Assembly: GCA_963766195.1 (NCBI GenBank)
Contig: CAVXYY010000002.1
Span: 202,638-266,637, forward strand
Source of the DNA: JAHEFT01 sp963766195
GTDB taxonomy: Bacteria; Pseudomonadota; Gammaproteobacteria; Xanthomonadales; SZUA-36
Length of the DNA: 64,000 bases
Direction of reading: 5' to 3'
The notes under the pieces are model-generated. The model had not been told where the DNA came from. It searched no databases and saw nothing but the letters and a program-made list of their open reading frames with translations. Shown piece after piece: positions 1 to 8,326 of the stretch. The position numbers and the translations under genes were made by a program. How positions within the stretch are numbered: the first letter of the stretch is position 1; each line of letters begins with the position of its first letter.

Positions 1-322
1 GACTCTCAATGAAAGTATCGACGACCACGATACCGACGGTGATGGGCAGGTCTTTACCCACTTCATCCAGGGTCCACGCAGAGCGTCCCTCCCGGCACCA
101 GTAACGCACCCGCAGGGCAGGGTAGTCATGCCCCAGAATCTGCTGGACAACCAGCTTTCTATCGCCGCTCAGCCAGACAACGCCAGGCTCGGGCGGTGAA
201 TTATTGAAAGCACGATCGAGGAACTCCGTCTGGGTTTCATAGACCGTTGCCGCCGTGGCGACTGCGCTCCATACCAGGCTAATGAGAACCAGGCAGCTCC
301 ATTGTTTCAAGCGCCGGCACAT
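1..322 (-). CDS. FMN-binding domain protein, C-terminus outside window
   Basis: The frame opens with ATG at 322, reads a signal peptide of about 25 residues (a hydrophobic stretch ending in VATAA) and stays open to the window edge, giving 107 residues. The segment around residues 70-107 (RYWCREGRSAW, then LPITVGIVVVD) resembles the small periplasmic FMN-binding proteins that precede a conserved ESRGWEVR-type motif, but that motif would lie beyond the edge. The start lies three bases after the porin stop codon, so the two are probably translated from one message. In the family the FMN is attached or bound outside the inner membrane and takes part in electron transfer. A role in iron or metal reduction is inferred only from the Fur-box-bearing porin upstream. 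Confidence 0.55.
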   Translation of the reverse strand, partial: MCRRLKQWSCLVLISLVWSAVATAATVYETQTEFLDRAFNNSPPEPGVVWLSGDRKLVVQQILGHDYPALRVRYWCREGRSAWTLDEVGKDLPITVGIVVVDTFIES

Positions 323-325
323 GGC

Positions 326-1567
326 TTAAAAACTGTACCCCAGCCCCAGATCAAAGCCGGTAAAATTGCGCCCCTGCTGACTGTCCAGATCATGGTTGCG
401 ATCGCGGTAGTCAAACTTCAGCACGACATTTTCATTTGGCCACCAGTTCAGGCCCAATTCCCATTGATCGAACTTATCCTGGGCACGCGCCGCGTCAACT
501 TGCTCATAACGGGTATAGAAACCCACTTCGTTGATGCGATAACTGGGCTCCACGTACCAGCCCCATTGTTTGTCAGCACCGGCGGCTTCAACGGCATAGC
601 CGCTGAAATCCCAGCGTGCATAAAGCGCGCGCAAGCCAAAACCTCCCCGCTGATATTGAATATGACCTTCCACCAGCGTACCGGAATCCAGTCCGTCATT
701 GCTTTCCTGGGAAGGATCAAACTGGTACTGAACCGTGATACCTGCCTGCAAGCCCGCCATTCCGAAGTACCGCAGGCGCCCGGTGACAGCAAAATCGTTA
801 GCCAGAGCTTCGGCAACCTTCTGACGACCGCCCCTAATCCTGAACGCGTCGCTGCCGGATGCGGCCATTCCCAGCCCGGAGGTCAGGTCCAGGTCCCAGG
901 CCCAGCCGGAACCGAACAATCCGTTCAAACCTGCGCCACCTTCCCACCAGGTACTGGGTATGATGATGCTTTCCACGTTGTTACGCTCCACGCCGTAAAA
1001 AGTATCAGGCTCATGGGTCTGGTTCAGGATTCCGACCGGCACCAAAAACAAACCCCCTTTCGCATGCAGATTGTCACGCAAGTCCCACTCGATATAGGCC
1101 TGCTCCAGTTCCACCTCTCCGGGCGTGTCGCCACCGGTATCGGCTATGAAGGAATGCTCCAGTTCAACCTCCGAATAAAAACGGGTTTTGTCGTTAAATT
1201 CATGACCAAAGAACAGCACGAAGCGGTGAAAATCGATCGACTTATAGTCGCGCGATGAATCATCTGCTGAAATGTTGTTGTAATGCAGCTCACCGTAGCC
1301 GCCTATGGTGGTGCGTTTAGCCTCCACGATGGCAGGGGAACCCGACTCGATGACTTCGGCGACCGCCTCAACCTTCGCGTCAGTCTCTACGGTCCGGGTT
1401 TGCGTCTGGGCCAGTTGCGTCTTCAGCTCATCGATTTGCTGTTGCAGTGACTCCAGTTTTCTAAGGATCTCTTCGTTTATGTCCTGGGCGTTTACAGGTG
1501 TTCCAGTGAGTGTGCACGCCAGTGCGATGACGCCAGCAAATAAGCCGTGTTTGATGTTCGTGACCAC
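326..1567 (-). CDS. Outer-membrane porin with N-terminal coiled coil
   Basis: The product is an exported beta-barrel of about 413 residues. It has a signal peptide ending near TPVNAQ, a coiled-coil stretch with QQQIDELKTQLAQ, and then a barrel of alternating aromatic strands that ends in GLGYSF with the terminal Phe typical of outer-membrane proteins. The layout matches phosphate-selective or OprP/O-like porins, but the substrate cannot be read from sequence. I chose the GTG at 1567 because GGAG lies eight bases upstream; a longer frame starting with TTG at 1618 would run into the Fur box. A Fur box and an FNR-type box lie directly upstream, so iron and oxygen control are likely. The FMN-binding gene follows three bases after the stop. 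Confidence 0.75.
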   Translation of the reverse strand: MVTNIKHGLFAGVIALACTLTGTPVNAQDINEEILRKLESLQQQIDELKTQLAQTQTRTVETDAKVEAVAEVIESGSPAIVEAKRTTIGGYGELHYNNISADDSSRDYKSIDFHRFVLFFGHEFNDKTRFYSEVELEHSFIADTGGDTPGEVELEQAYIEWDLRDNLHAKGGLFLVPVGILNQTHEPDTFYGVERNNVESIIIPSTWWEGGAGLNGLFGSGWAWDLDLTSGLGMAASGSDAFRIRGGRQKVAEALANDFAVTGRLRYFGMAGLQAGITVQYQFDPSQESNDGLDSGTLVEGHIQYQRGGFGLRALYARWDFSGYAVEAAGADKQWGWYVEPSYRINEVGFYTRYEQVDAARAQDKFDQWELGLNWWPNENVVLKFDYRDRNHDLDSQQGRNFTGFDLGLGYSF

Positions 1568-1614
1568 TTTCAATACTCCGTTTGGGCAACCGGGATAAGT
1601 GGGCAAACAATAAT

Positions 1615-1633
1615 GCAAATGAGAATTATTCGC
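1615..1633. promoter_or_regulatory. Putative Fur box of the porin operon
   Basis: The 19 bases match the Fur consensus GATAATGATAATCATTATC at 13 positions, including the core AATGAGAATTATTC. The site sits 48-66 bases upstream of the preferred porin start, inside the expected promoter. This implies repression of the porin and FMN-binding genes when iron is plentiful. Confidence 0.7.
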
Positions 1634-1662
1634 AATTGAAAATTTAACTGAATCTGACTTAA

Positions 1663-1676
1663 TTGACGCAAGTCAA
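1663..1676. promoter_or_regulatory. Putative FNR/DNR-type binding site
   Basis: TTGACGCAAGTCAA is a perfect inverted repeat (TTGAC, four bases, GTCAA) that matches the FNR/Anr consensus TTGATnnnnATCAA at eight of ten positions. If it acted at the class II position (-41.5), transcription of the porin would start near 1628, inside the Fur box. Activation at low oxygen or by nitric oxide, with Fur repression on top, is therefore possible but unproven. Confidence 0.5.
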
Positions 1677-1704
1677 ATAAGCACAAATTACCAAGAGGGG
1701 ATTG

Positions 1705-2448
1705 CTACTCGGCGAGGAAATCCAGGGCTTCTTCCAGAGCTGCGGCATCGGGAAGTTCATGCGACATTCCGGGCACTACCATAAGCTTACTGAACTGAGC
1801 GCCGGCATCGAGGTAGCGGTGGTAGACGCCCTGGGTTTCAACCCGGTTGAAGTCCTTGGAGCCGGTCAGAAACACAAAGCGATTTTTTACCAGGCGTTCA
1901 ACCCTGATATCCAGTTCTTCATTCCAGAAATCTACACCGCAAATATAGACGGCGCCTGAAAAAACTTCCGGGTACTGGCTGGCGAGTTTGCTGGCGACTC
2001 TGCCGCCACCGGAAAATCCGGAAATGTAAATCCGGTTGCTGGCGATCAGGTATTCACGGTCCAGGGCCTTCAGGCTCATCAGCGCGAAGATCATCCTGCG
2101 GTTAACCGGCATCCGGTTGCCCGAATTGTTGGCCCCGATATAAATGAGGTTTTGCTGGTCCATGGCGGCGCGCCACCGGTTATCAATGCGCCCCAGGTTG
2201 CGTGGACTGACGTAAACGAATACCCCGGGCGGTTCAGCCGAATCATTATCGGGTAGATAGACGTCCCAGGTGATGGTTTTTTCCGGTGACAAGATGCTGG
2301 CATAACGGGATGCATCCTCCTCACCGAGTAGCTGGTTCAGCGTGAGTTCTATTTCAAACGGCGCGTCACCAGGTTGGCCGAGCGCTGAAACCCCGGCAGG
2401 CATGAACCATTCGCAGAACAGTAAAAAGATTGCCAGAGTGGTTTTCAT
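1705..2448 (-). CDS. Secreted alpha/beta hydrolase (PHB-depolymerase-like esterase)
   Basis: The 247-residue protein begins with a signal peptide (MKTTLAIFLLF to about VSALG). It carries the nucleophile elbow GFSGGG near residue 145 and a late GMSH that could supply the catalytic histidine; LTGSKDFNR before it could hold the acid. The order fits the esterase/PHB depolymerase-like branch of alpha/beta hydrolases, which often cleave esters on polysaccharides or polyesters outside the cell. It is followed upstream on the same strand, after five bases, by a Cys-rich protein of unknown role. Substrate unknown. Confidence 0.65.
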   Translation of the reverse strand: MKTTLAIFLLFCEWFMPAGVSALGQPGDAPFEIELTLNQLLGEEDASRYASILSPEKTITWDVYLPDNDSAEPPGVFVYVSPRNLGRIDNRWRAAMDQQNLIYIGANNSGNRMPVNRRMIFALMSLKALDREYLIASNRIYISGFSGGGRVASKLASQYPEVFSGAVYICGVDFWNEELDIRVERLVKNRFVFLTGSKDFNRVETQGVYHRYLDAGAQFSKLMVVPGMSHELPDAAALEEALDFLAE

Positions 2449-2453
2449 TACCC

Positions 2454-3185
2454 CTAGTACCCGGTCATTTTTCCAGCCCTTGGCCGCAAAAGTTTGAAAC
2501 GTTCAAAACCCAGGGATTGCAGGTACTCGAGGTCAAAGTCATACATGCCAATGGTGTTGCGTTCCTTGAGCTTTTGCGAGCACTGGAACAGGCTGTGATC
2601 GCCGGTCTTGTTGGCTTTTGAAATACTGGGGTAACAGATTTTCGCGGGGCAGGTATAGGCGCAACCAGCGTTGGCGAACAATGTGATGTTTTTCTTGTTG
2701 TCGATGGACTTGAGAAAGGCCTCGTCGTCGTTTGAAGCCATGGGCAGGATTACCGTATCGTAAATGCGAAACGCCTCGTCCACTTTCCGTCCGGTATTGA
2801 TGTTTTTAATCACGCTGGCTTCCAGGCGGTAATCCGGAAAATCGACCCGTAACCAGGTAGCAAGTTCGTCGTTGGTGACGATCAGCGAATTACCCGGCCG
2901 GTGGTATTTCTCCAGGAACGGAAAGTTTTCTTCATACTCTTCGCGCGTCGCATAATGGTTGGTCAGCGGCAGGCGGACGTTGATGTTCATTTTGTAAAGG
3001 GAGTTAACGTCGTACCTGCTGAGCTCGGTAGTGGCGAACAGGCGGCCGCCGTAAAGCGTGCTGTGTTCGGTAAAGCCGAAAAAGCTGTCAATCTGTGCGA
3101 GCGGGATTTCAGAATAATTGTTCTTGATAAACTTCTGAATCGGAACGGCCGCGTGTTTTCCTCGAGCTGAAATCGTATATTGCAT
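2454..3185 (-). CDS. Unrecognised Cys-rich protein, possibly U32/UbiU-V-like TIM barrel
   Basis: About 243 residues with no signal peptide or membrane segment. I use the ATG at 3185 because a longer frame would overlap the arginase gene. Four cysteines lie late in the protein: AGCAYTCPAKIC supplies three and LFQCSQ a fourth, and the ends LQSLGFERFKLLRPRAGK look like the last strand of a barrel. That spacing recalls the iron-sulphur cysteines of U32-family proteins such as UbiU and UbiV, and VTNDELATWL fits a barrel loop. I cannot name a reaction. It lies between arginase and a secreted esterase, closely spaced to both. Confidence 0.4.
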   Translation of the reverse strand: MQYTISARGKHAAVPIQKFIKNNYSEIPLAQIDSFFGFTEHSTLYGGRLFATTELSRYDVNSLYKMNINVRLPLTNHYATREEYEENFPFLEKYHRPGNSLIVTNDELATWLRVDFPDYRLEASVIKNINTGRKVDEAFRIYDTVILPMASNDDEAFLKSIDNKKNITLFANAGCAYTCPAKICYPSISKANKTGDHSLFQCSQKLKERNTIGMYDFDLEYLQSLGFERFKLLRPRAGKMTGY

Positions 3186-3195
3186 AGGCTTGCCG

Positions 3196-4125
3196 CTACA
3201 GGATGCTTTTTCCCATGGCGCTGAGCAGCAATTCCATAGCGCGCTCGGCACTGATGTTGCGCTCATCCAGGAAGGGATTCAGTTCAGCGATCTCCATCGA
3301 CAGCAGGTTGCCGTTGTCGGCGCAATATTCCATCAGCAGGTGGGCCTCCCTGAAACTGACACCACCCGGCACCAGTGTTCCCGAGCCGGGAATGACTGTA
3401 GGGTCGCAACCGTCCACGTCGAAGCTGATGTGAAAACCCACGGTGCCGTCGTTGACAATTTCGAGCGCCCGGCGCGCTATCGCCGCCATACCATGTTCGT
3501 CAATTTCACGCATGGTAAACGCGTGAATGCCGGATTCCTTGATGTTCTGGCGCTCGTGACCATCGATATCACGGATGCCGATAAGCGCAACGTTTCCAGG
3601 TTTTACCTTGGGGCTGAAACCCTGGATGTTTTTCAGATCAGGATCACCTTTGCCCAACAGGTGGGCCAGGGGCATGCCATGGATGTTTCCGGACGGCGAA
3701 CTGCCGGGCACGTTCATGTCACCATGTGCGTCGAACCAGAGCAGCCCTACGCTTTCGCCTCGCTTTCTGTAGTGGCTGGCCGTTCCAGCGAAAGTGCCCA
3801 TGGCGATGGAGTGATCTCCACCCAGGACCAATGGAAAATCACCTTCTTCCAATATCGTGACGACCCGCTCGGCCAGTCTGCTACAGACTTCCAGTATCTG
3901 TGGCTTGAACCGGGCTTCAAGGTCTTCGGGTGTTCCGGTTTCCATTGCCGGGGCAGGGATGTCCTCTTCGCGCGCGACGGTATAACCCATGCGCCGCAGG
4001 GCATTGCCCAGGCCGGCGATTCGCAGGGCTGAAGGCCCGACGTCGGTGCCGCGACGGCTGGCGCCAAGGTCAAGCGGGACGCCGATGATGCGGACTGTTC
4101 GGTTGCTGTTCGTGTTCATTTTCAT
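3196..4125 (-). CDS. rocF: Arginase
   Basis: The 309-residue protein belongs to the ureohydrolase family that splits arginine into ornithine and urea using two manganese ions. The metal ligands are visible in order: GGDHS near residue 100, WFDAHGDMN near 130 and SFDVDGCDP near 230. The segments PGGVSFREAH and AELNPFLDERN are characteristic of arginase rather than agmatinase. The start MKMNTN has an in-frame second ATG two codons later. It is the upstream neighbour of the Cys-rich protein and lies 9 bases downstream of the lipoprotein pair, so it may belong to one transcript. Confidence 0.85.
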   Translation of the reverse strand: MKMNTNSNRTVRIIGVPLDLGASRRGTDVGPSALRIAGLGNALRRMGYTVAREEDIPAPAMETGTPEDLEARFKPQILEVCSRLAERVVTILEEGDFPLVLGGDHSIAMGTFAGTASHYRKRGESVGLLWFDAHGDMNVPGSSPSGNIHGMPLAHLLGKGDPDLKNIQGFSPKVKPGNVALIGIRDIDGHERQNIKESGIHAFTMREIDEHGMAAIARRALEIVNDGTVGFHISFDVDGCDPTVIPGSGTLVPGGVSFREAHLLMEYCADNGNLLSMEIAELNPFLDERNISAERAMELLLSAMGKSIL

Positions 4126-4134
4126 TAATCCTGA

Positions 4135-5412
4135 CTATTCATAAGGCCTGCGCCAATCGAGGAATTGGATTTCCGGCAACGGGACAGGTTCCTTGCCGAC
4201 CCATAAAACCAGCCGGTATCCGTCGCTAAACCAGGGGTCACCGGTCAGGTTACCTCTGGGCTGACTGAACGGCACTTCACCGACACCACCAACATAACCG
4301 AATTTTGCGATGGACTGCGAATATGCAAGGTTCTCAAGCAGGTATTCGCGTGTTTCATCGACGTTTGGGTCAATTTTATGGGTAGTGATGGTCTTGGCTG
4401 TGAATCTTACACCGATGTCACGGCTGATCTGACCCATCCATACCGGGTCGCCTTCAAACATCATGTTCGACATCCAGAGGCGCAAGTGATTACGCTCGTG
4501 AATGTTCTCCCTGGCTTTCTGGAGCGCGACGTCTTGCGGGCGTCCAAAAACGTAGAGCGCGCTGACCGGAGAATAACGGTATTCTCCTCCACTCAAAAAA
4601 GACGCGATGGTTTTCATCGAGGAAGCGCTGGTAACGGTTTCCGTTTCGTCCCACCCGGCGCGAATAAACGCGGTGTAAACATCTATTGGACGACCAATGA
4701 TCACGAGATTCAACGGATCCCCGCTTCCTGCTCCTTTCTTGTCAGTAACACAACAGCCAGCTGCCTCCAGTCGTCGGACAAGTTCGACCTGATCAACATC
4801 AACCCACTCGTCTTCTGCATACAGACCGTGCCAATCGACGCTGTAATGATCGATGTTCAAGCCTGGCACTGGAATAAAAAAAGTGAATGTGTACATGTCG
4901 CTGTGCCCGGCCGAATTGCTGCTTCCAACATCTACATTAAACGCCTTGGTGCCTTCATCAAGCTTGCTGAAAATGAAACCGCTGCGGGTTTCTCCGGGCT
5001 GGATGGTCAATGCTCCGATGCTCTGGCTGATAAAAAACGGGTCGATGAGCGGCGCAGATTTGCCCTTCCTGGTACTTTTAAAGTCCACGTTGGCTACTTC
5101 CAGCGGCGTAAAGTATTGTGGATCCAGGCCAACGGGCAGGAAAGTGATTGGTGAGGAAGTCTGATTGTTGAATTGCAGCCAGACGGGTTGAATACCTTGT
5201 TTGTAAAGAGGCTTGCCAAAGAGTTGCCGGGTTTCTTTGGCGCTTGGAACAGCTGCTGAAACAGTAATGTCATCTGTTGATTGCGTCTGGGCCCGGGCCT
5301 TCCAGTCGCCTTCGGGCAGGGAATTCACAGGGGTTGGGGCCGAGGCGCAGGCTGCAAGAAAGAGCAGGGCGCCTGTTAAAGAACAGACACGCGAGAGTTT
5401 CAGCGACACCAT
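4135..5412 (-). CDS. Lipoprotein with LssY C-terminal-type domain (copy 1)
   Basis: The 425-residue protein starts with a lipoprotein signal (LLFLAAC, predicted lipidated Cys at about residue 22). Its N-terminal half is a beta-rich region with QPVWLQFNNQ and a TPLEVANV motif. The C-terminal half carries the LssY_C pattern: AGWDETETV, YVFGRPQDVALQKAR, LRLWMS, VWMGQISRDIGV and TTHKIDPNVDETREYLLENL. Function of the domain is unknown; in other proteins it is fused to PAP2 or DedA-like membrane parts. Its start overlaps the stop of a paralogue (TGATG), so this is a tandem duplication translated in a coupled way. Confidence 0.7.
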   Translation of the reverse strand: MVSLKLSRVCSLTGALLFLAACASAPTPVNSLPEGDWKARAQTQSTDDITVSAAVPSAKETRQLFGKPLYKQGIQPVWLQFNNQTSSPITFLPVGLDPQYFTPLEVANVDFKSTRKGKSAPLIDPFFISQSIGALTIQPGETRSGFIFSKLDEGTKAFNVDVGSSNSAGHSDMYTFTFFIPVPGLNIDHYSVDWHGLYAEDEWVDVDQVELVRRLEAAGCCVTDKKGAGSGDPLNLVIIGRPIDVYTAFIRAGWDETETVTSASSMKTIASFLSGGEYRYSPVSALYVFGRPQDVALQKARENIHERNHLRLWMSNMMFEGDPVWMGQISRDIGVRFTAKTITTHKIDPNVDETREYLLENLAYSQSIAKFGYVGGVGEVPFSQPRGNLTGDPWFSDGYRLVLWVGKEPVPLPEIQFLDWRRPYE

Positions 5413-6665
5413 CAGTCACCATCTCCCTGTGAACCTTGCTTGGTTTCCCAGAGCAGGTTACGAACATCATTTAGAGCGACCGGATCGCCGGAAACCCACA
5501 TAACGAATCGATTGCCGTCTGTATAAAACGCGTTGCCGCGAAAACCAAGCAGTGGATTCTCCGCCCGGGCACGGACTTCTGTACCCGTAATGGCAAACGC
5601 CAGTAAGGAATGCGAATACCACAGATTCTGCAGCAGGTAATTTCGTCCGTCATCAGCATCAGGGTCCATTGAGGTTCCAAAGAATACTTCGCTGATTTCG
5701 TACCTGCGTCCAATCGCATGCTTTACCTGCCCCAGCCATACCGGTTCGCCATCAACACGGATTGGGGAAAGCCAAAGGCTTAATTCGTTTCGTTCAGTGG
5801 TTTTACCACGACTTTTTCTGAATGTGGCGTCAGGCGGTCTGCCATATAAATAATCGCTATTATTCATATAGATATCATCTTTAATATAAGTATTTTCTAA
5901 CCATCCTGCACGGAGTAAAGCCCTTAAAATCATCCGGCCTTTTCCCACCAGGGCTACAGCGACTGGTTGGCCCTGGCCGTCGCCATTTCGATTGGTCGTG
6001 CAGCACGGAACGGCCTCCAGCACTTCTTCCAGCCCGTTGATATCCGTGGTGACCAGGTCGTTCTCGGTATAAAGTCCCTCAAAATCCACTCGAGCATGGT
6101 CGGGCACAAACCCGGGAACTTCGATGAAAAAAGTGAATTCTTCATAATTATCGATTTGGCCGGAATGAAAGATATCTACGGTGAAGCTCTTGGTACCCCG
6201 GGAAGCATGCGTAAAGATGAATCCGGATTCCTTCGCACCTGCAGCGATCATTCGTGGCATTGCGTTGGTGAACAGGAATTCTTCCATGTCCATCCAGCCT
6301 TGCTTTGAGAAATACTTTTTGTGCATGTAGGCTACTTCCAGCGGTGTGAAATACTCACGATCAATGCTGGTAAGAATAAGACGAGCACGGGAACCGCTGT
6401 TGTTGGTAACCTCAAGCCAGACAGGCTGAATTCCGCTGTTGTAGACGGGAATGCCGAATATCTGTTCGGCTTCGTCTTCGCTGGGTACTGAAGCCCGAAC
6501 CTCGAAGGTACCGCTTTGCTGTTTAACGGCACGCTGCAGGACAGGAGTGCCATCCAGGGAGCCGTGTTCATAGGGGGTCAGGGAGCAGGCTTGGAGGGAC
6601 AGGCCGAATAGGACAGCCAAAACAGTCCATGTCATTTTATCGACATAATTTAACATAATATACAT
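5412..6665 (-). CDS. Lipoprotein with LssY C-terminal-type domain (copy 2)
   Basis: This 417-residue paralogue of the downstream gene shares the same order of motifs: a lipobox (LSLQAC), QPVWLEVTNN, TPLEVAYMHKKYF, GFIFTHASRGTKSF, ALLRAGW, YLYGRPPDATFRKSR, LSLWLSP, VWLGQVKHAIG and a paired MDPDADDGRNYLLQNL. The histidine/aspartate segment TTHKIDP of copy 1 is FFGTSMDP here, so the copies have diverged in what may be a functional site. The start could also be one of two later ATGs. It is the first gene of the pair and is 15 bases from the MscS gene. Confidence 0.65.
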   Translation of the reverse strand: MYIMLNYVDKMTWTVLAVLFGLSLQACSLTPYEHGSLDGTPVLQRAVKQQSGTFEVRASVPSEDEAEQIFGIPVYNSGIQPVWLEVTNNSGSRARLILTSIDREYFTPLEVAYMHKKYFSKQGWMDMEEFLFTNAMPRMIAAGAKESGFIFTHASRGTKSFTVDIFHSGQIDNYEEFTFFIEVPGFVPDHARVDFEGLYTENDLVTTDINGLEEVLEAVPCCTTNRNGDGQGQPVAVALVGKGRMILRALLRAGWLENTYIKDDIYMNNSDYLYGRPPDATFRKSRGKTTERNELSLWLSPIRVDGEPVWLGQVKHAIGRRYEISEVFFGTSMDPDADDGRNYLLQNLWYSHSLLAFAITGTEVRARAENPLLGFRGNAFYTDGNRFVMWVSGDPVALNDVRNLLWETKQGSQGDGD

Positions 6666-6680
6666 TATACGTAGTTATTA

Positions 6681-8300
6681 CTAATTGGGTTTAACCTCTC
6701 CTTCCGGGAAGATAGACCTGCCAGGGAGCGCAAACGATGTACCGGCAGCGCGTACGATTTCCATGATGCGAAGGTTCAGGTCCTCTGCAGCCTCGAGAAA
6801 TTCTTCAACGTTTGTCGTCTTTACGAATGAATGTATTTTGATCAGTACGGCATCGTCGTCAAAATCGGTAAACCGGACACGCAGCGGCTCATCATCGATC
6901 ATTTCATGCTGAGCGAGAGTTTCACGAATTCGATCCATGATAGTTCGCAGCTGATCCGAGGACGTGTCGTAGCGAAGACGCAAAGTTGGCCAGTAGCGGA
7001 TTTTGGTCCGGTAGGACAGGTTTTCGATCTCAACCGAGGCGATGCGTGAATTGGGTATCGAAACGACCGAATTCGTTAACGTCCGGAGCCGGGTCGTCCT
7101 CAAGCCGATTTCTTCGACAACGCCCATTTCGGTGCCATATCGGCAGAAGTCCCCTACTCTGATCGGAGCCTGGGAGAATATGGACAGCGCGCCCATCATG
7201 TCCTCGATCGGCTTTTGCAGAGCCAGTGCAACTGCCAGGCCGCCCACACCCAGACCGGCCAACAACGTGGTGATGTTAACGCCGATGTTATTCAGCCAAA
7301 AAAGCAAGCCAAAAACAAATATCAAAATTTTTGTCAGGGTTGTAAGCGGCTGCATTAACTTTGCCGCCCCGGGTCGGCCGGCTTTGTTCAGCTTTTCCTG
7401 CTGAAGGGCTTTGAAAAGGTTAATGACGGCCCAGAGCGTCCAGGTCAGGGCAATAATCAAGAGCGTGTAGGTTCCCATGACTCGCTGCGCCAGGGCGCCC
7501 GCACCGAGGTGAATTACCGCTGCACCTACGGTCAGGAGAATGGCCAGGAAAACCAGGGGGCCGGTAAAGATTTTCCTGAAAAGCGGATAAGTCGCCTTTG
7601 CCGGTGAACTGAACACCCGGCTCAATAGTATTCCGGCCAATCGGTATACTGGCCAACATAAAAACGCCACCACGATAATGATGAACCATTTGAACAGCTC
7701 AAGACCGAGAAACGAAGCATTCTCCGGAAACCAGGTTCTTATCTTCTCTACCGGCGGTGCATAGCTGAATTCATCATAGAGCGTGGGTATTAGCGCCACG
7801 CTTCGATTGGATATTTTCCAGACTCTCTGTCCATCACTGCGCGGCACCCTTTGCATCCAGATGGCGACGTCTCCGCTGCTGGTTGGAATCTTCACCAGCA
7901 AATCGCGGTCTTCAGGAAGGTCGTCTCCGAGCTCGCCTTCAGCGGACGCTGAAGTGCTGTGGTCGTCAAACCAAATCGACCGGGCCAGAACATGGTTGAA
8001 TTCGCGGGCAAGTTCCGGGCCGCCAACGGCTTCAATGTCAGGGGGCAAACCCTGAAGATCCAGGTATTCTGCCGCTTTTTCAAAATTGAATTCGCTGGCA
8101 CTGATCAGAAATCCCGTGATACTTCCCCTTGGGTTGCCGCGCCCCAGCGCGTCCTCCGGGCCATTGTCCACGGTGACGGGTACAGCTACAGCCACTCCGG
8201 GTTCGGTCTGTTCCTCCTGTGCTTGTACCGGCAAACAACTGAGTAGGATCAGGGCAATACAAAGCACTTTATAGCTTGAAGATAATAGTTTCAATAACAT
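6681..8300 (-). CDS. MscS-family mechanosensitive channel
   Basis: The 539-residue protein has a cleavable signal peptide (ending VQAQ), a periplasmic domain of about 180 residues, then four or so membrane helices. The MscS pore helix is clear around residue 350 (LLAGLGVGGLAVALALQKPIEDM), followed by the beta domain (FSQAPIRVGDFCRYG, then VVSIPNSRIASVEIENLSYR). Such channels open under membrane tension and release solutes. The periplasmic extension makes it longer than E. coli MscS and closer to the YbdG/MscM-type relatives with extra N-terminal parts. Confidence 0.85.
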   Translation of the reverse strand: MLLKLLSSSYKVLCIALILLSCLPVQAQEEQTEPGVAVAVPVTVDNGPEDALGRGNPRGSITGFLISASEFNFEKAAEYLDLQGLPPDIEAVGGPELAREFNHVLARSIWFDDHSTSASAEGELGDDLPEDRDLLVKIPTSSGDVAIWMQRVPRSDGQRVWKISNRSVALIPTLYDEFSYAPPVEKIRTWFPENASFLGLELFKWFIIIVVAFLCWPVYRLAGILLSRVFSSPAKATYPLFRKIFTGPLVFLAILLTVGAAVIHLGAGALAQRVMGTYTLLIIALTWTLWAVINLFKALQQEKLNKAGRPGAAKLMQPLTTLTKILIFVFGLLFWLNNIGVNITTLLAGLGVGGLAVALALQKPIEDMMGALSIFSQAPIRVGDFCRYGTEMGVVEEIGLRTTRLRTLTNSVVSIPNSRIASVEIENLSYRTKIRYWPTLRLRYDTSSDQLRTIMDRIRETLAQHEMIDDEPLRVRFTDFDDDAVLIKIHSFVKTTNVEEFLEAAEDLNLRIMEIVRAAGTSFALPGRSIFPEGEVKPN

Positions 8301-8326
8301 CTCTATCTCTTTGTATTATAGATTAT

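Noticed and set aside
302..1258. Long plus-strand frame opposite the porin
   Set aside because: It is the antisense shadow of the porin; it lacks a ribosome site and any family pattern.
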